Positions 14,433 to 23,740 of a DNA stretch of 38,609 nt are shown piece by piece. Positions within the stretch are counted from its first letter, which is position 1. Each line of letters begins with the position of its first letter. Made by a program: the position numbers and the translations under genes. Origin of the DNA: an uncultured Marinomonas sp. Lineage in GTDB: Bacteria > Pseudomonadota > Gammaproteobacteria > Pseudomonadales > Marinomonadaceae. Below the pieces are notes generated by a model. The model was not told the DNA's origin. It did not search any database and worked only from the letters and a program-made list of their open reading frames with translations. The stretch is taken from assembly GCA_947493575.1 (NCBI GenBank), contig CANLRQ010000028.1:1-38609 (forward strand). The letters run 5' to 3'.

Positions 14433-15113
14433 GTGGACTTTGTGGAAATAGAATTTCAACGTGTTGGAAAGAAATATGAGACTGGGCAAGAAGCACTTAG
14501 TCAGGTAAGTTTTCATTTGCAACAAGGGGAAATGGCTTTTTTGACAGGGCACTCAGGAGCAGGGAAAAGTACACTATTGAAGCTGATTATGATGATAGAG
14601 CGTCAGAGCCATGGCGAAATCATTATTGATGGAGAAGATTTACGAGCGCTTCATAAAAAATACATTCCGTATCATAGGCGAAAAGTTGGAGTCGTATTTC
14701 AAAACCACCAACTGTTGTTTGATCGGAGTGTGTTTCACAATGTGGCGCTACCTTTACAGGTAAGTGGTGCGGATCCTCAACATATTGGCAAGCGTGTTAG
14801 AGCTGCACTGGATAAAGTAGGGTTATTAGGAAAAGAAAAGTACAACCCTATGGCGCTTTCAGGGGGAGAGCAGCAACGTATTGGTATTGCTAGGGCGGTA
14901 GTTAATAAGCCTCAATTGCTGTTAGCAGATGAACCAACAGGGAACCTAGACCCTAGGTTATCAACTGAAATAATGAACCTCTTCCAAGAATTTAATCGGG
15001 TTGGCGTAACGGTTTTAGTTGCCAGCCATGACTTATCTTTAATTGCGCGTATGCATCATAGAGTGTTGACCCTGAATCAAGGCCGAATAGTAAACGATGG
15101 GGGATTTTCTTAA
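14433..15113 (+). CDS. ftsE: cell-division ABC transporter ATP-binding protein FtsE
   Basis: The 226-residue ATPase has Walker A GHSGAGKSTL near residue 38, the Q-loop VFQNHQLL, the signature LSGGEQQRIGIARAV, Walker B LLLADEPTGNLD and the switch His in VASHDL. With FtsX it links the divisome to activation of periplasmic amidases through EnvC-type proteins. The start is a GTG (14433); a second in-frame GTG at 14442 is possible and no strong ribosome site is visible for either. The stop is followed directly by the ftsX ATG. Confidence 0.95.
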   Translation: MDFVEIEFQRVGKKYETGQEALSQVSFHLQQGEMAFLTGHSGAGKSTLLKLIMMIERQSHGEIIIDGEDLRALHKKYIPYHRRKVGVVFQNHQLLFDRSVFHNVALPLQVSGADPQHIGKRVRAALDKVGLLGKEKYNPMALSGGEQQRIGIARAVVNKPQLLLADEPTGNLDPRLSTEIMNLFQEFNRVGVTVLVASHDLSLIARMHHRVLTLNQGRIVNDGGFS

Positions 15114-16127
15114 ATGTCTCAAAAACCAGAGCCGAGAGGGGCAACAAGGCAGTCACTAAGTTCGAGCTCGTCTACGACTAAAACGCGCTTATCAACATCA
15201 TTCCACTTTGCTAGTTATTTACGAGATCATCAAAAAACATTACTTGAAAGCTTTATTCGTCTATTACATGACCCTTTAGCCAGTATGATGACAATGATGG
15301 TTATTGCGATTGCTTTGTCTTTACCCGGCGGTTTGTATGTAGGGCTTAAGAATGTTCACTCGATAACCAATCAATGGGATAAGCAATCCATTATCAGTTT
15401 GTATTTGTTTGCTAATGTTGAAGATACAAAGGCTTTATCACTCTCTCATCAGCTTTCTAGCCGTTCAGATATTGTGAATGTCATGTATGTATCGAAAGAA
15501 GAAGGGATGCGTTACTTTGAAAAATCTAATGGCTACGAAGAAATTTTGTCTGCACTGCCTGAAAACCCACTGCCTATAGTTCTACAAGTTATTCCTTCTT
15601 ATGAGGTAACCATTGAAACCTTGCCTAATTTGGAATCTTTGCGAGATGAGCTAGCAGGAGTTCAAGAAGTGGAATATGCGGAGTTGGATGCTCAATGGCT
15701 GCATCGTTTAGCTAGCTTGCTTAGCTTTGGTGAGCGTTTTGTCTATGCACTGTCCTTATTATTAATTTGTGCTGTTTTGCTTATTGTTGGCAATACGATT
15801 CGTATGGCGGTAGAAAGCCGTCGTGATGAAGTGTTAGTCATGAAATTAGTCGGTGCTACAGATGGTTTTATTCGTCGTCCTTTTTTATACATGGGCTTTT
15901 GGTTTGGTATTCTCGGTGGGATATTAGCATGCACGACAATTTTATTGGTAAGTTGGTGGGTAAGCACACCTGCAGAAAGAATTATTGCTTTGTATCAAAG
16001 TGACTTTACATTGCAATCTTTTAATGCAGACGAAGTCGTTTTATGCTTAACTATGAGCGCTTTTGTGGGTGTGATAGGCGCATGGATCGCTGTTAATCGG
16101 CATATCTCTGATATTGAATTGCAATAA
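15114..16127 (+). CDS. ftsX: cell-division permease-like protein FtsX
   Basis: The 337-residue protein begins with a Ser/Thr-rich cytoplasmic tail. A first membrane segment (MTMMVIAIALSLPGGLYVGL) is followed by a periplasmic domain of about 120 residues, and then by three more membrane segments. This is the FtsX topology (MacB-like permease fold, no transported substrate). It follows ftsE with no gap, so the two are translationally coupled. The Ser-rich N-terminus (SLSSSSSTTKTRLSTS) is a local peculiarity. Confidence 0.94.
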   Translation: MSQKPEPRGATRQSLSSSSSTTKTRLSTSFHFASYLRDHQKTLLESFIRLLHDPLASMMTMMVIAIALSLPGGLYVGLKNVHSITNQWDKQSIISLYLFANVEDTKALSLSHQLSSRSDIVNVMYVSKEEGMRYFEKSNGYEEILSALPENPLPIVLQVIPSYEVTIETLPNLESLRDELAGVQEVEYAELDAQWLHRLASLLSFGERFVYALSLLLICAVLLIVGNTIRMAVESRRDEVLVMKLVGATDGFIRRPFLYMGFWFGILGGILACTTILLVSWWVSTPAERIIALYQSDFTLQSFNADEVVLCLTMSAFVGVIGAWIAVNRHISDIELQ

Positions 16128-16260
16128 CTGTTTGTAAAATCAAATGTTTTTTCTTCAATATTTACTTTAATATCGCAGAAAATGCACATTTTAGTCACAC
16201 TCATAGACATTTTACTTGTTAGTATCTGTTATAACTTATTTTGTAGAGGTGAAAATAAAG

Positions 16261-17127
16261 ATGGGTAAAGCTCTTCAGCCTATTGATTTAATGATTCCAG
16301 GGCAGAATTTAGAATCATATATTCAGGCAGTTAGCACAATTCCAATTTTGACTGCTGAAGAAGAAAAACAGCTGGCAGAACGTCTTTATTACCATGAAGA
16401 TCTTGAAGCCGCACGAACATTGGTTATGTCTCATTTACGCTTTGTTGTTCACATCGCGAAAAGCTATTCAGGCTATGGTTTGAATCAAGGGGATTTAATT
16501 CAGGAAGGTAATGTTGGTTTAATGAAAGCAGTGAAGCGTTTTAACCCTGAAGTTGGGGTTCGATTGGTTTCATTTGCTGTACATTGGATTAAAGCGGAAA
16601 TTCATGAATTTATCTTGAAAAACTGGCGCATTGTTAAAGTTGCGACTACAAAAGCCCAACGTAAAATGTTTTTTAATTTACGTAGCGCGAAAAAAACCTT
16701 GTCTTGGTTTAGCCATAAAGAAGTTGAATCGGTTGCGGAAGACCTAGGCGTTTCTCCTGATGTTGTTCGTCAGATGGAAGGTCGTATGAGTTCTTCTGAT
16801 ATGACATTCGATGCATCTTCCGATGACGATGATGATAGCGCATTCCAAGCACCTGCTAACTATTTAGAAGATCATCGTTATGATCCGGCTCAATTACTTG
16901 AAAATGGTAACTGGGAAGAAGATTCAAACCGAAGACTGCAAGAAGCAATGTCTGCATTGGATGATAGAAGTCGTGATATTTTAGTTCAGCGATGGCTTTC
17001 AGATGGAAAATCAACATTGCATGATCTAGCGGATGAGTACGGTGTATCTGCTGAACGTATTAGGCAACTTGAAAAGAACGCCATGAAGAAAATTAGAGAA
17101 GCAATGGGTGAAAACCAATTTGCCTAG
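16261..17127 (+). CDS. rpoH: RNA polymerase sigma-32 factor RpoH
   Basis: The heat-shock sigma factor, 288 residues from the ATG at 16261 (AGAGGTG ribosome site just upstream; an in-frame alternative at 16216 is less likely). Region 2 shows [20 protein letters not shown] and the promoter-melting [21 protein letters not shown]. The RpoH box QRKMFFNLR (about 133-141) distinguishes it from other sigma factors. Region 4 is present at the end with [19 protein letters not shown]. It guides polymerase to chaperone and protease genes. It has its own 130-base upstream gap after ftsX and its own terminator, so it is probably also transcribed independently. Confidence 0.96.
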   Translation: MGKALQPIDLMIPGQNLESYIQAVSTIPILTAEEEKQLAERLYYHEDLEAARTLVMSHLRFVVHIAKSYSGYGLNQGDLIQEGNVGLMKAVKRFNPEVGVRLVSFAVHWIKAEIHEFILKNWRIVKVATTKAQRKMFFNLRSAKKTLSWFSHKEVESVAEDLGVSPDVVRQMEGRMSSSDMTFDASSDDDDDSAFQAPANYLEDHRYDPAQLLENGNWEEDSNRRLQEAMSALDDRSRDILVQRWLSDGKSTLHDLADEYGVSAERIRQLEKNAMKKIREAMGENQFA

Positions 17128-17173
17128 CTAATCTAATGACTTAGTTGATCTAGTGATAAAGGAATTAGACTAA

Positions 17174-17199
17174 AAGCCTGCTGTTGAGCGGGCTTTTTT
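17174..17199 (+). terminator. rpoH terminator
   Basis: AAGCCTGC (17174-17181) pairs with GCGGGCTT (17188-17195), followed by a T run. It stands 47 bases after the rpoH stop. Confidence 0.85.
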
Positions 17200-17295
17200 A
17201 TGTATTCTTTGTTGAGTATCTCGAAAATAAGCTGGCTATCCACATGCTGAGGTAAGAGGACTTATTCGCACCTTCCCAGAGCCTAAGTATAGGTT

Positions 17296-18153
17296 TTATC
17301 TGCTTTCTAATTGATTATCTGAAAGAAATTGCCAAGTTCGGATAATTTCCAACTGATCTATCTCTTTTAATAGTTCTGGCGGAAAACTTTGAAAGGGTTC
17401 TGCTAAACGTACAATGCGAATAGCTGCATCATCTAATACTCGAATGCCAGAAGAGTGTAATATTTCAATGTCCTTTACATAGCCATTGGATGCGATAGAG
17501 ACAGCCAACCTCAGTTTTCCATATAGTTTATTTCGCTTTGCTTCGATTGGGTAATGGATATTGCCAATGCGTTCAATCCGTCGTCGCCAATCATCGAGAT
17601 ATTGCGCATCAATGGAGGACTTCGCAGAAACGGAAGTTAATCGGCGAATGCGGGGGCGTTTCGCAAATTCTTGTCTTTGTTTATCTAAGAGGGCTTCTAA
17701 GCTGGCAATGTCAGAAGACAATCGGCTAGGCAGTTGTGTTTGGCCTGCAAATTGTTCCTCTAATGTCTTGTTCTCATTATTGGGTTCATCTAGTACTTTA
17801 AAAATGGAGTCTTTCTTGGTGGTGAGAATTTGTTTATCTTTCGTTTTGCTACTAGATGCGAGTTGTGGTTTTACGGGGGGTGTTATTTCTCTGATTTCAT
17901 CCGCAATAAATTGTGCTTCTTCTGTCGATGTTAACTTTTCTTTTCGAAGCTCAGTACCGCTTGCCTGCTGATTTGCCTGGGCAATAAAATCTGCTTCTTT
18001 TGGCGCATCAGATTTATGTTGAACAATGGTCACTTCAAGTGTTTTTGACGGCGGCAGGGGCAGGGTAAAGTCAAAACCAACAAAAACTACCATAAGCACG
18101 TGCATGCTTATGGCGGCAAAAAGTGCAATTGAAAATCGGTCTGCAGTACGCAT
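17296..18153 (-). CDS. TonB-family energy transducer (TonB3-like)
   Basis: The 285-residue protein has one N-terminal membrane anchor (about residues 10-28, ALFAAISMHVLMVVFVGF). It continues with a charged periplasmic linker of about 150 residues and a TonB C-terminal domain (IHYPIEAKRNKLYGKLRLAV, then YVKDIEILHSSGIRVLDDAAIRIV). TonB proteins pass energy from ExbB-ExbD to outer-membrane receptors, but no exbBD is near. The position right after gshB matches Pseudomonas tonB3, which is linked to twitching motility rather than iron. That functional transfer is inference. The linker is not proline-rich as in classical TonB. Confidence 0.88.
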   Translation of the reverse strand: MRTADRFSIALFAAISMHVLMVVFVGFDFTLPLPPSKTLEVTIVQHKSDAPKEADFIAQANQQASGTELRKEKLTSTEEAQFIADEIREITPPVKPQLASSSKTKDKQILTTKKDSIFKVLDEPNNENKTLEEQFAGQTQLPSRLSSDIASLEALLDKQRQEFAKRPRIRRLTSVSAKSSIDAQYLDDWRRRIERIGNIHYPIEAKRNKLYGKLRLAVSIASNGYVKDIEILHSSGIRVLDDAAIRIVRLAEPFQSFPPELLKEIDQLEIIRTWQFLSDNQLESR

Positions 18154-18160
18154 AAGAGAA

Positions 18161-19108
18161 TTAATTTAGTCGTTTCTCAATTGCTTGGATTAAATCCATC
18201 GCAATGTTTAAGCCATATTGGTTATTAAGTTCTCTAACACAAGTTGGGCTTGTTACATTTATTTCAGTTAGGTAATCACCGATAACATCAAGTCCAACAA
18301 AAATTAGGCCTTTCTCTTTGAGCGTTGGAATGACTTGATTGCAAATCCAAAGATCTCTTTCAGATAGCTCGACACCTTCCCCACGCCCTCCAGCGGCAAG
18401 ATTCCCTCTTGTTTCTCCTGCAGCAGGAATACGTGCTAATGCATAAGGGACAGGAACGCCATCAACAATGAGAATTCGTTTATCCCCTTGAGTAATCTCT
18501 GGGATGAATTTTTGAGCCATAATTTGCTCATTGCCCATTTTGGTTAATGTTTCGATGATAACGCTGACATTAGGGTCATCTTTTTTCAGTCGGAAAATGG
18601 AAGTTCCACCCATACCATCCAAAGGTTTGAAGATTACATCGCCTTGTTCTTGGTGAAATTGTTTGAGTAGGTCCGCGCGGCGAGTTACTAATACTGGTGG
18701 GCAACATTCAGGGAATTGAGTCGCAAAAAGCTTTTCATTGCAATCTCTTAAGCTTGAAGGTCTGTTTACAACTAATGTGCCTTCTCTCTCGGCTTGCTCT
18801 AAAATCATTGTGCTATAAACAAACTCGCCGTCAAACGGTGGGTCTTTACGCATCAATATTACATTAAGCTCAGATAAGGCTATTTTTTTCTCTTCACCTA
18901 ATTCATAAAAGTGTTCAGGCTCTTGGAATACAGCAAGTGAACGGCTCATTGCAAAAGCTCTTCCAGACTCTAGAAACAGGTCTTTTTGCTCCATGTAAAC
19001 AAGCTCCCAGCCTTTCTCAGCGGCGGCCCATAACATAGCTAAAGAAGAGTCTTTTTTATAATTTACAGACTCAATAGGGTCCATAATTATGCCAAGTTTT
19101 ATTGTCAT
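18161..19108 (-). CDS. gshB: glutathione synthetase
   Basis: This 315-residue ATP-grasp enzyme joins gamma-glutamylcysteine and glycine to make glutathione. The N-terminal domain begins KLGIIMDPIESVNYKKDSS. The ATP-grasp part shows VIFKPLDGMGGTSIFRL and the glycine-rich loop NLAAGGRGEGVEL. The catalytic Asn/Thr strand is DYLTEINVTSPTCVREL. Length equals the family norm (about 316). Seven bases separate it from the TonB gene, so the two form an operon. Confidence 0.96.
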   Translation of the reverse strand: MTIKLGIIMDPIESVNYKKDSSLAMLWAAAEKGWELVYMEQKDLFLESGRAFAMSRSLAVFQEPEHFYELGEEKKIALSELNVILMRKDPPFDGEFVYSTMILEQAEREGTLVVNRPSSLRDCNEKLFATQFPECCPPVLVTRRADLLKQFHQEQGDVIFKPLDGMGGTSIFRLKKDDPNVSVIIETLTKMGNEQIMAQKFIPEITQGDKRILIVDGVPVPYALARIPAAGETRGNLAAGGRGEGVELSERDLWICNQVIPTLKEKGLIFVGLDVIGDYLTEINVTSPTCVRELNNQYGLNIAMDLIQAIEKRLN

Positions 19109-19242
19109 TAAGTATTCCTATAGATAAGTAAGGCTAGATTTACGCCAAAAATTAAATGTATACGTAAGTATGCTATAGAAAGATAAAGAATATGAGAAGA
19201 GCCGTTTTGTTGCAAATGCGCCATTGTGCTGTTTTTCCACAA

Positions 19243-19839
19243 TTAACGTCTATCTACACTATATATATCCCAACGTTCTACTTTTGCTGTGGACTGCGAA
19301 AAGACTTCAGCAACGACCCTGCGGTTTTGGGATCTGCCAGATGAAGAGGCATTAGAGGCAATAGGTTTGTCTGCTCCATGCCCAACTGCGCTGACTCTAT
19401 CGGAATTAATGCGGAAACTGTTTACAAGAACATTTTGTATTGCGGATGCTCTATCGAGAGATAAAGCTTTATTCGACTCTGCAGACCCAACATTATCTGT
19501 ATGGCCTTCGATAATCACTGTGCTGCCGTCAGTGTCGTTTAAAAAGTCAGCGAGCTTTTTAATTTCCCTGTAATAAAGGGGTTTTACTTCAGAACGACCT
19601 GAAGCAAAAAGAATATTTAATTCAACAGAGAGGAGTTTAGTGTTTTCTTGGTGGCAGCCAACATTATCAATGGCTGCTCTTGCAGGAGTGTTTGGGCATG
19701 CATCTCGTATATTAATAACGCCGTCATTGTCTTGATCGTCAAGATTTCGAATGTCTACCTGATCGCCATAGATAGTTAACGCAATTGAATGCGAAGACAT
19801 ACATAGCACGTATAAGAATAACGCTATTATCTTCATCAT
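19243..19839 (-). CDS. OmpA-family peptidoglycan-binding protein with calcium-type repeat
   Basis: The 198-residue protein has a signal peptide (MMKIIALFLYVLCMSSHSIA), then one thrombospondin-3-like calcium repeat (DDQDNDGVINIRDACPNTP). An OmpA C-terminal domain follows, with IEGHTDNVGSAESNKALSLDRA and the NRRV-type ending. It should bind peptidoglycan in the periplasm. Only three bases separate it from the tolC-like stop, so the two work together. TolC plus a small OmpA protein is the outer-membrane side of large-adhesin type I secretion loci such as those of Shewanella. The ABC and membrane-fusion partners are not in this window. Confidence 0.85.
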   Translation of the reverse strand: MMKIIALFLYVLCMSSHSIALTIYGDQVDIRNLDDQDNDGVINIRDACPNTPARAAIDNVGCHQENTKLLSVELNILFASGRSEVKPLYYREIKKLADFLNDTDGSTVIIEGHTDNVGSAESNKALSLDRASAIQNVLVNSFRINSDRVSAVGHGADKPIASNASSSGRSQNRRVVAEVFSQSTAKVERWDIYSVDRR

Positions 19840-19842
19840 AAA

Positions 19843-21318
19843 TTACCAGCCGCTTCCATCTTCTGATTCAAGAAATAACTCGCTTTCAGTCAGCGAGTCG
19901 CCTTGGTTTTCTGTAGAAGTATCAGGTTCGTTATCTAGTAATACAGATTCTGCAATTTTTAAGCTTTCTATGGCATCTTTACGAGTGGTCGTTATTTCTG
20001 ACTCATCTTCTAATTCGTCATTAAAGCCTAGAATTGCTGGTCTATAAACTCTTAAGGCACGCATTAACTGACCTTTAGAGTTAAACAGTCTGAATTCAGA
20101 GAGTAACTCATCATAATCCGCATTAACGTAGTCCTGACGTGCTTCAAATAATTCATTTTCACTGTCTAAAACATCTAAGAGAGTTCGACGACCTAGTCTA
20201 AATTGGTTCTCATAGGCTCTTTGAGATTCTTTGGTTGCAATAACATGTTGTTGGATGTGTTTCTTTTGTGCACTGGTTGCTTTATGGGCTGCCCAAGCAA
20301 GTCTAACGGTAAGTTCAGTTTCGCGAATCGCGTCTCGACGAACTTCTTGTGCTTGAAGTATTTGTTGTTCAGCGATGGACCTTCTTTTTTTATCAGCACC
20401 ACCACGGTATAAATTGTAACGTAACCTAACTATGGCAATGAAATCTTCGGCAGGGCCCTCGACACCGTCAATATTATTATTCCACGTTCTTTCTACATCG
20501 AGATCGAGCTGAGGGTAAAATGATGCGTTGGTAGAAGCTTTTGCATACTCTGTTGCGCGTACATCCCAATTGGCAACTTCAATTGCGGGGTTGTATTTAA
20601 GAGCTTGTTCAAGAGCCATATCCAGATTGGTTGGTAACAAGTCCTTATCAGGTACAGGGTGGATCAAGTCTTCAGGGGGTAACTCACCAACGACTCTTAA
20701 GTATTGGCTTTTAGAGTCAACAAAGTTATTGATTGCGGCCAGTCTGTTTGAGTGTGCTTTAGATAAACGAGCGGTGATAAGTGTTAGGTCTGATTGTCTC
20801 CCAACTCCAGCATCGCTTTTGAGTTTTAACTGTTGATAGATGCGTTCATGTGTCTTTAGATTCATTTCAGATAATTTAAGGAGTTCTCTAAAGCGCAACA
20901 CATTGGTAAAGACATCTGAAACTTCAAGTGCGGTATTTTCAATAGCAATTAACGCTGTCCATCTGCTGGCTTCGGCTTCACTTTTTGCTCTTTCTATTTC
21001 GTTCCCTGTTTGAAAGCCGCGAAATAAAGGTTGAGATAGAGAAAGTGATAACTCTCTTCGAGACAGTGACACATCATCAGTATCGGTATTGTAAGTTGTT
21101 TCATGACCCAAGCCTGCATCAAGATCAATGCTTGGTTTATATCTAGCCTTTGATAGCTCAACTGACTCTTTGTTTTCATTGTATGTTGCAATGGATTGAT
21201 GAACATTGGGGTTATTTTCAATAGCAGTATACGTCGCTTCTTCCAGAGTTAATGCTGAGCTATTTGAACTAAGCAAGACTGTAGAAAGGAATATTGTTAT
21301 TGAGTAATAAATCTTCAT
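19843..21318 (-). CDS. TolC-family outer-membrane secretion channel (AggA-like)
   Basis: The 491-residue protein has a signal peptide ending near SSNSSA and two halves of the TolC (OEP) fold: LTLEEATYTAIENNPNV at the start and the repeat LDMALEQALKYNPAIEVANW in the middle. Each half is followed by long coiled helices and beta strands (RRELSLSLSQPLFRGFQTG; AIVRLRYNLYRGGADKKRR). It forms a trimeric tunnel through the outer membrane for type I secretion or efflux. The acidic tail of about 70 residues is an extension beyond the usual end. With the OmpA partner, adhesin secretion is the better guess than drug efflux. Confidence 0.9.
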   Translation of the reverse strand: MKIYYSITIFLSTVLLSSNSSALTLEEATYTAIENNPNVHQSIATYNENKESVELSKARYKPSIDLDAGLGHETTYNTDTDDVSLSRRELSLSLSQPLFRGFQTGNEIERAKSEAEASRWTALIAIENTALEVSDVFTNVLRFRELLKLSEMNLKTHERIYQQLKLKSDAGVGRQSDLTLITARLSKAHSNRLAAINNFVDSKSQYLRVVGELPPEDLIHPVPDKDLLPTNLDMALEQALKYNPAIEVANWDVRATEYAKASTNASFYPQLDLDVERTWNNNIDGVEGPAEDFIAIVRLRYNLYRGGADKKRRSIAEQQILQAQEVRRDAIRETELTVRLAWAAHKATSAQKKHIQQHVIATKESQRAYENQFRLGRRTLLDVLDSENELFEARQDYVNADYDELLSEFRLFNSKGQLMRALRVYRPAILGFNDELEDESEITTTRKDAIESLKIAESVLLDNEPDTSTENQGDSLTESELFLESEDGSGW

Positions 21319-21403
21319 TGTATTTTGTGCTCGTCGCCTTTGAGAAAATATTGAGAACGATTATGGGCTCTCATTTTAAGCAAAAAGTTAATGTCTGTCT
21401 GTA

Positions 21404-21419
21404 TCTGTTGTGCAACAGA
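21404..21419. promoter_or_regulatory. palindrome upstream of tolC
   Basis: TCTGTTGTGCAACAGA is a perfect inverted repeat (7-base arms, 2-base centre) located about 85 bases before the tolC-like start and 20 bases beyond the rsmE stop. It has no T tract. It could be an operator for an unknown regulator. Confidence 0.35.
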
Positions 21420-21439
21420 CTCATAGATTAAAGTAAATA

Positions 21440-22174
21440 CTAAGCAATATCTCCCCAAATCACATTAAGTGCAGTTAGTATTACGATCGGTGCCGTTTCT
21501 GTTCTTAGCACTCTTGGACCTAATGCAATTGAGTTAAAGTTATGATTATTAGAGAATTTCACTTCTTCTTCTGTTAAACCGCCTTCTGGGCCAATTAGTA
21601 TAGCAACTAGGTTATCGGCAGGTTGTTGTAATTTTGTTAATTCTTTTTTTGTATGATGATGTAATGTTAGCTTTAACGTTTCTTTACAGTTGGAAACCCA
21701 CTCCGTTAAAGCAATAGGGTTGTGCACTTTAGGAATAACCCCGCGGCCACATTGTTCCGCTGCACTTATGGCGATTTGCTGCCAATGTTGCACCCGCTTT
21801 TCAATTCTACTGTCGTTGAGTTTTACTTCGCAGCGTTCACTAAATAATGGTTGAATGGCATAAACTCCAGCCTCTACTGATTTTTGAATAGCATAATCCA
21901 TTCTTTCCCCGCGAGACAAGGTTTGCCCTATCGTAACCTTTATGGGAGATTCATTGTTAAGTTCTATAAAATTGCCTACGAGAATTTCAGCGCTGCGTTT
22001 TTCAACATTTTTTAGTGTGGCGTTGTATTGTCCTCCTTCACCATTAAAAACGATTAATGGATGTTCGGATTTTAGGCGTAATACTTTGCACAAATGATTA
22101 AATGTCGAATCAGGAAGAGAGTGGGATGAGTTTTCTGACAGTGGTAAGTTAATAAATACTCTTGGAATACGCAT
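21440..22174 (-). CDS. rsmE: 16S rRNA (uracil1498-N3)-methyltransferase RsmE
   Basis: This SPOUT-class enzyme has 244 residues from ATG 22174. It starts MRIPRVFINLPL, like RsmE proteins generally, with the PUA-like domain (FNHLCKVLRLKSEHPLIVFNG). The knotted SAM domain contains AISAAEQCGRG, ILIGPEGGLTEEEV and ALGPRVLRTETAP. It methylates U1498 in 16S rRNA. The metK terminator stem ends only five bases before the ATG, and there is no ribosome-binding site. Longer forms from a TTG at 22192 would start inside the stem. Confidence 0.93.
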   Translation of the reverse strand: MRIPRVFINLPLSENSSHSLPDSTFNHLCKVLRLKSEHPLIVFNGEGGQYNATLKNVEKRSAEILVGNFIELNNESPIKVTIGQTLSRGERMDYAIQKSVEAGVYAIQPLFSERCEVKLNDSRIEKRVQHWQQIAISAAEQCGRGVIPKVHNPIALTEWVSNCKETLKLTLHHHTKKELTKLQQPADNLVAILIGPEGGLTEEEVKFSNNHNFNSIALGPRVLRTETAPIVILTALNVIWGDIA

Positions 22175-22178
22175 AAAA

Positions 22179-22208
22179 ATAAAAGCCCTCAATGTAGAGG
22201 GCTTTTAT
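22179..22208 (-). terminator. metK terminator
   Basis: ATAAAAGCCCTC (22179-22190) and GAGGGCTTTTAT (22197-22208) are perfect reverse complements with a six-base loop. T-rich sequence follows on the minus strand (TTTTATTTTTAT). It is placed directly at the rsmE start. Confidence 0.85.
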
Positions 22209-22225
22209 AACGGAAAAAAAGAACT

Positions 22226-23389
22226 TTATAAACCGGCAGAAGCTTTTAATGCAGCGGCTTTATCTGTTTTTTCCCAAGAGAAGTTTTCTTCTTCACGACC
22301 AAAGTGTCCATAAGCGGCAGTTGGTAAGTAAATTGGGCGTTTTAGATCTAGCATTTTGATTAGGCCGGCAGGGCGCAATTCAAAGTGTTCACGTACTAGT
22401 TGGCTGATAACTGCATCGCTTATTTTACCTGTGCCAAACGTGTTGATACTGATAGAAGTTGGCTCTGCTACACCAATTGCATAAGACACTTGAATTTCAC
22501 ATTTGTCAGCAAGGCCAGCAGCAACAATGTTTTTAGCAACGTATCGACCAACATAAGCGGCAGAACGGTCTACCTTTGATGGATCTTTACCTGAGAAAGC
22601 ACCACCACCATGACGAGCCATGCCGCCGTAAGTATCAACAATAATTTTTCGCCCAGTTAAACCACAATCACCAACAGGGCCGCCAATAATGAATTGACCT
22701 GTTGGGTTAATGAAGTATTTGGTTTCTGAAGACAACCATTCTTCAGGTAATACTGGTTTGATGATTTCTTCCATTACCGCTTCACGAAGATCATCTTGTT
22801 TCACTGATGCGCTGTGTTGAGTCGAAAGTACGACGGCGTCAATGGCACATGGTTTACCATTTTCATCGTATCTAAAGGTAACTTGGCTTTTTGCATCTGG
22901 GCGTAGAAAGTCCAATGTACCATTTTTACGCACTTCAGCTTGACGTTGTACTAAGCGATGAGCATAGGTAACTGGAGCTGGCATTAAGACATCTGTTTCG
23001 TTGGTTGCAAAGCCAAACATTAAACCTTGGTCACCTGCACCCTGTTCGTGATCGGATGCTTCATCAACACCCACTGCGATATCTGCAGACTGTTTACCAA
23101 TGGCATTCATTACCGCGCAGGATTCCCAATCAAATCCCATATCTGAACTGTTATAACCAATGTTACGAATTACACCACGAGCAATTTCTTCGATATCAAC
23201 CCATGCGTTTGTACGGACTTCCCCTGCAACTAAAACCATACCGGTTTTAACTAAAGTTTCACAGGCAACACGAGCATCTGGGTCTTCTGCAAGAATAGCA
23301 TCAAGAATGGCATCGGAAACTTGGTCTGCGATTTTATCTGGGTGGCCTTCTGAAACAGATTCGGAAGTAAATAATGAGTATTCTGACAT
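22226..23389 (-). CDS. metK: S-adenosylmethionine synthase
   Basis: The 387-residue enzyme makes SAM from methionine and ATP. Conserved segments are [20 protein letters not shown] at the N-terminus (catalytic His in GHPDK), [12 protein letters not shown], the phosphate-binding [20 protein letters not shown] and the C-terminal [11 protein letters not shown]. Length is typical. It is divergent from tkt and has a separate promoter and structured leader. Product SAM feeds the many methyltransferases in this window and, through SAH, MtnN. Confidence 0.97.
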   Translation of the reverse strand: MSEYSLFTSESVSEGHPDKIADQVSDAILDAILAEDPDARVACETLVKTGMVLVAGEVRTNAWVDIEEIARGVIRNIGYNSSDMGFDWESCAVMNAIGKQSADIAVGVDEASDHEQGAGDQGLMFGFATNETDVLMPAPVTYAHRLVQRQAEVRKNGTLDFLRPDAKSQVTFRYDENGKPCAIDAVVLSTQHSASVKQDDLREAVMEEIIKPVLPEEWLSSETKYFINPTGQFIIGGPVGDCGLTGRKIIVDTYGGMARHGGGAFSGKDPSKVDRSAAYVGRYVAKNIVAAGLADKCEIQVSYAIGVAEPTSISINTFGTGKISDAVISQLVREHFELRPAGLIKMLDLKRPIYLPTAAYGHFGREEENFSWEKTDKAAALKASAGL

Positions 23390-23461
23390 TTTAGAGCCTC
23401 TATCAAGAATGAATAAAGCGCTAAAACAGGTATAAAGAACCCGCTTAGCTTTGAATAATAA

Positions 23462-23523
23462 CTAAACAGGCGACAGTGCTTCTGTTTAGCTGCTTTTATA
23501 TAGCGTCCGCAAGCCGAAAACAA
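23462..23523 (-). promoter_or_regulatory. metK promoter with 5'-terminal leader hairpin
   Basis: On the minus strand TTGTTT (23523-23518) and TATAAA (23500-23495) form a promoter with 17-base spacing. Transcription should start near 23488, exactly at a perfect hairpin: CTAAACAG (23489-23482) pairing with CTGTTTAG (23469-23462). The leader is then about 100 nucleotides. There is no obvious MetJ box, and I do not recognise a known SAM riboswitch consensus. Confidence 0.5.
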
Positions 23524-23740
23524 ATCGACGCTTTTAAGTGTGCGAATTCTGACCTAGAAGAGGAGTAAAATCAAGTCAGTCATTAGGCTTTTGCTTTTCT
23601 ATTGGTTTTTTTTTATTAGATCGACAACTTTTTTATAAAATAAGCATAAAGGGCAGAGATATGAGTGTTAGGGCGTTGCATAGGTCGACAATAGAGGTGA
23701 GAATAGCTGGAGATTTTAAAGCCATCAGGAGCCGAAATAG
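23524..23740. other. tkt upstream region
   Basis: No gene is visible. TCGACAA occurs twice (23621-23627 and 23685-23691), and an AGGAG ribosome site precedes the tkt ATG. I could not fix a convincing promoter pair. Confidence 0.4.

Noticed and set aside
23390..23740. MetJ boxes or a known SAM riboswitch upstream of metK
   Set aside because: No AGACGTCT-like repeats and no familiar riboswitch core were seen on either strand.
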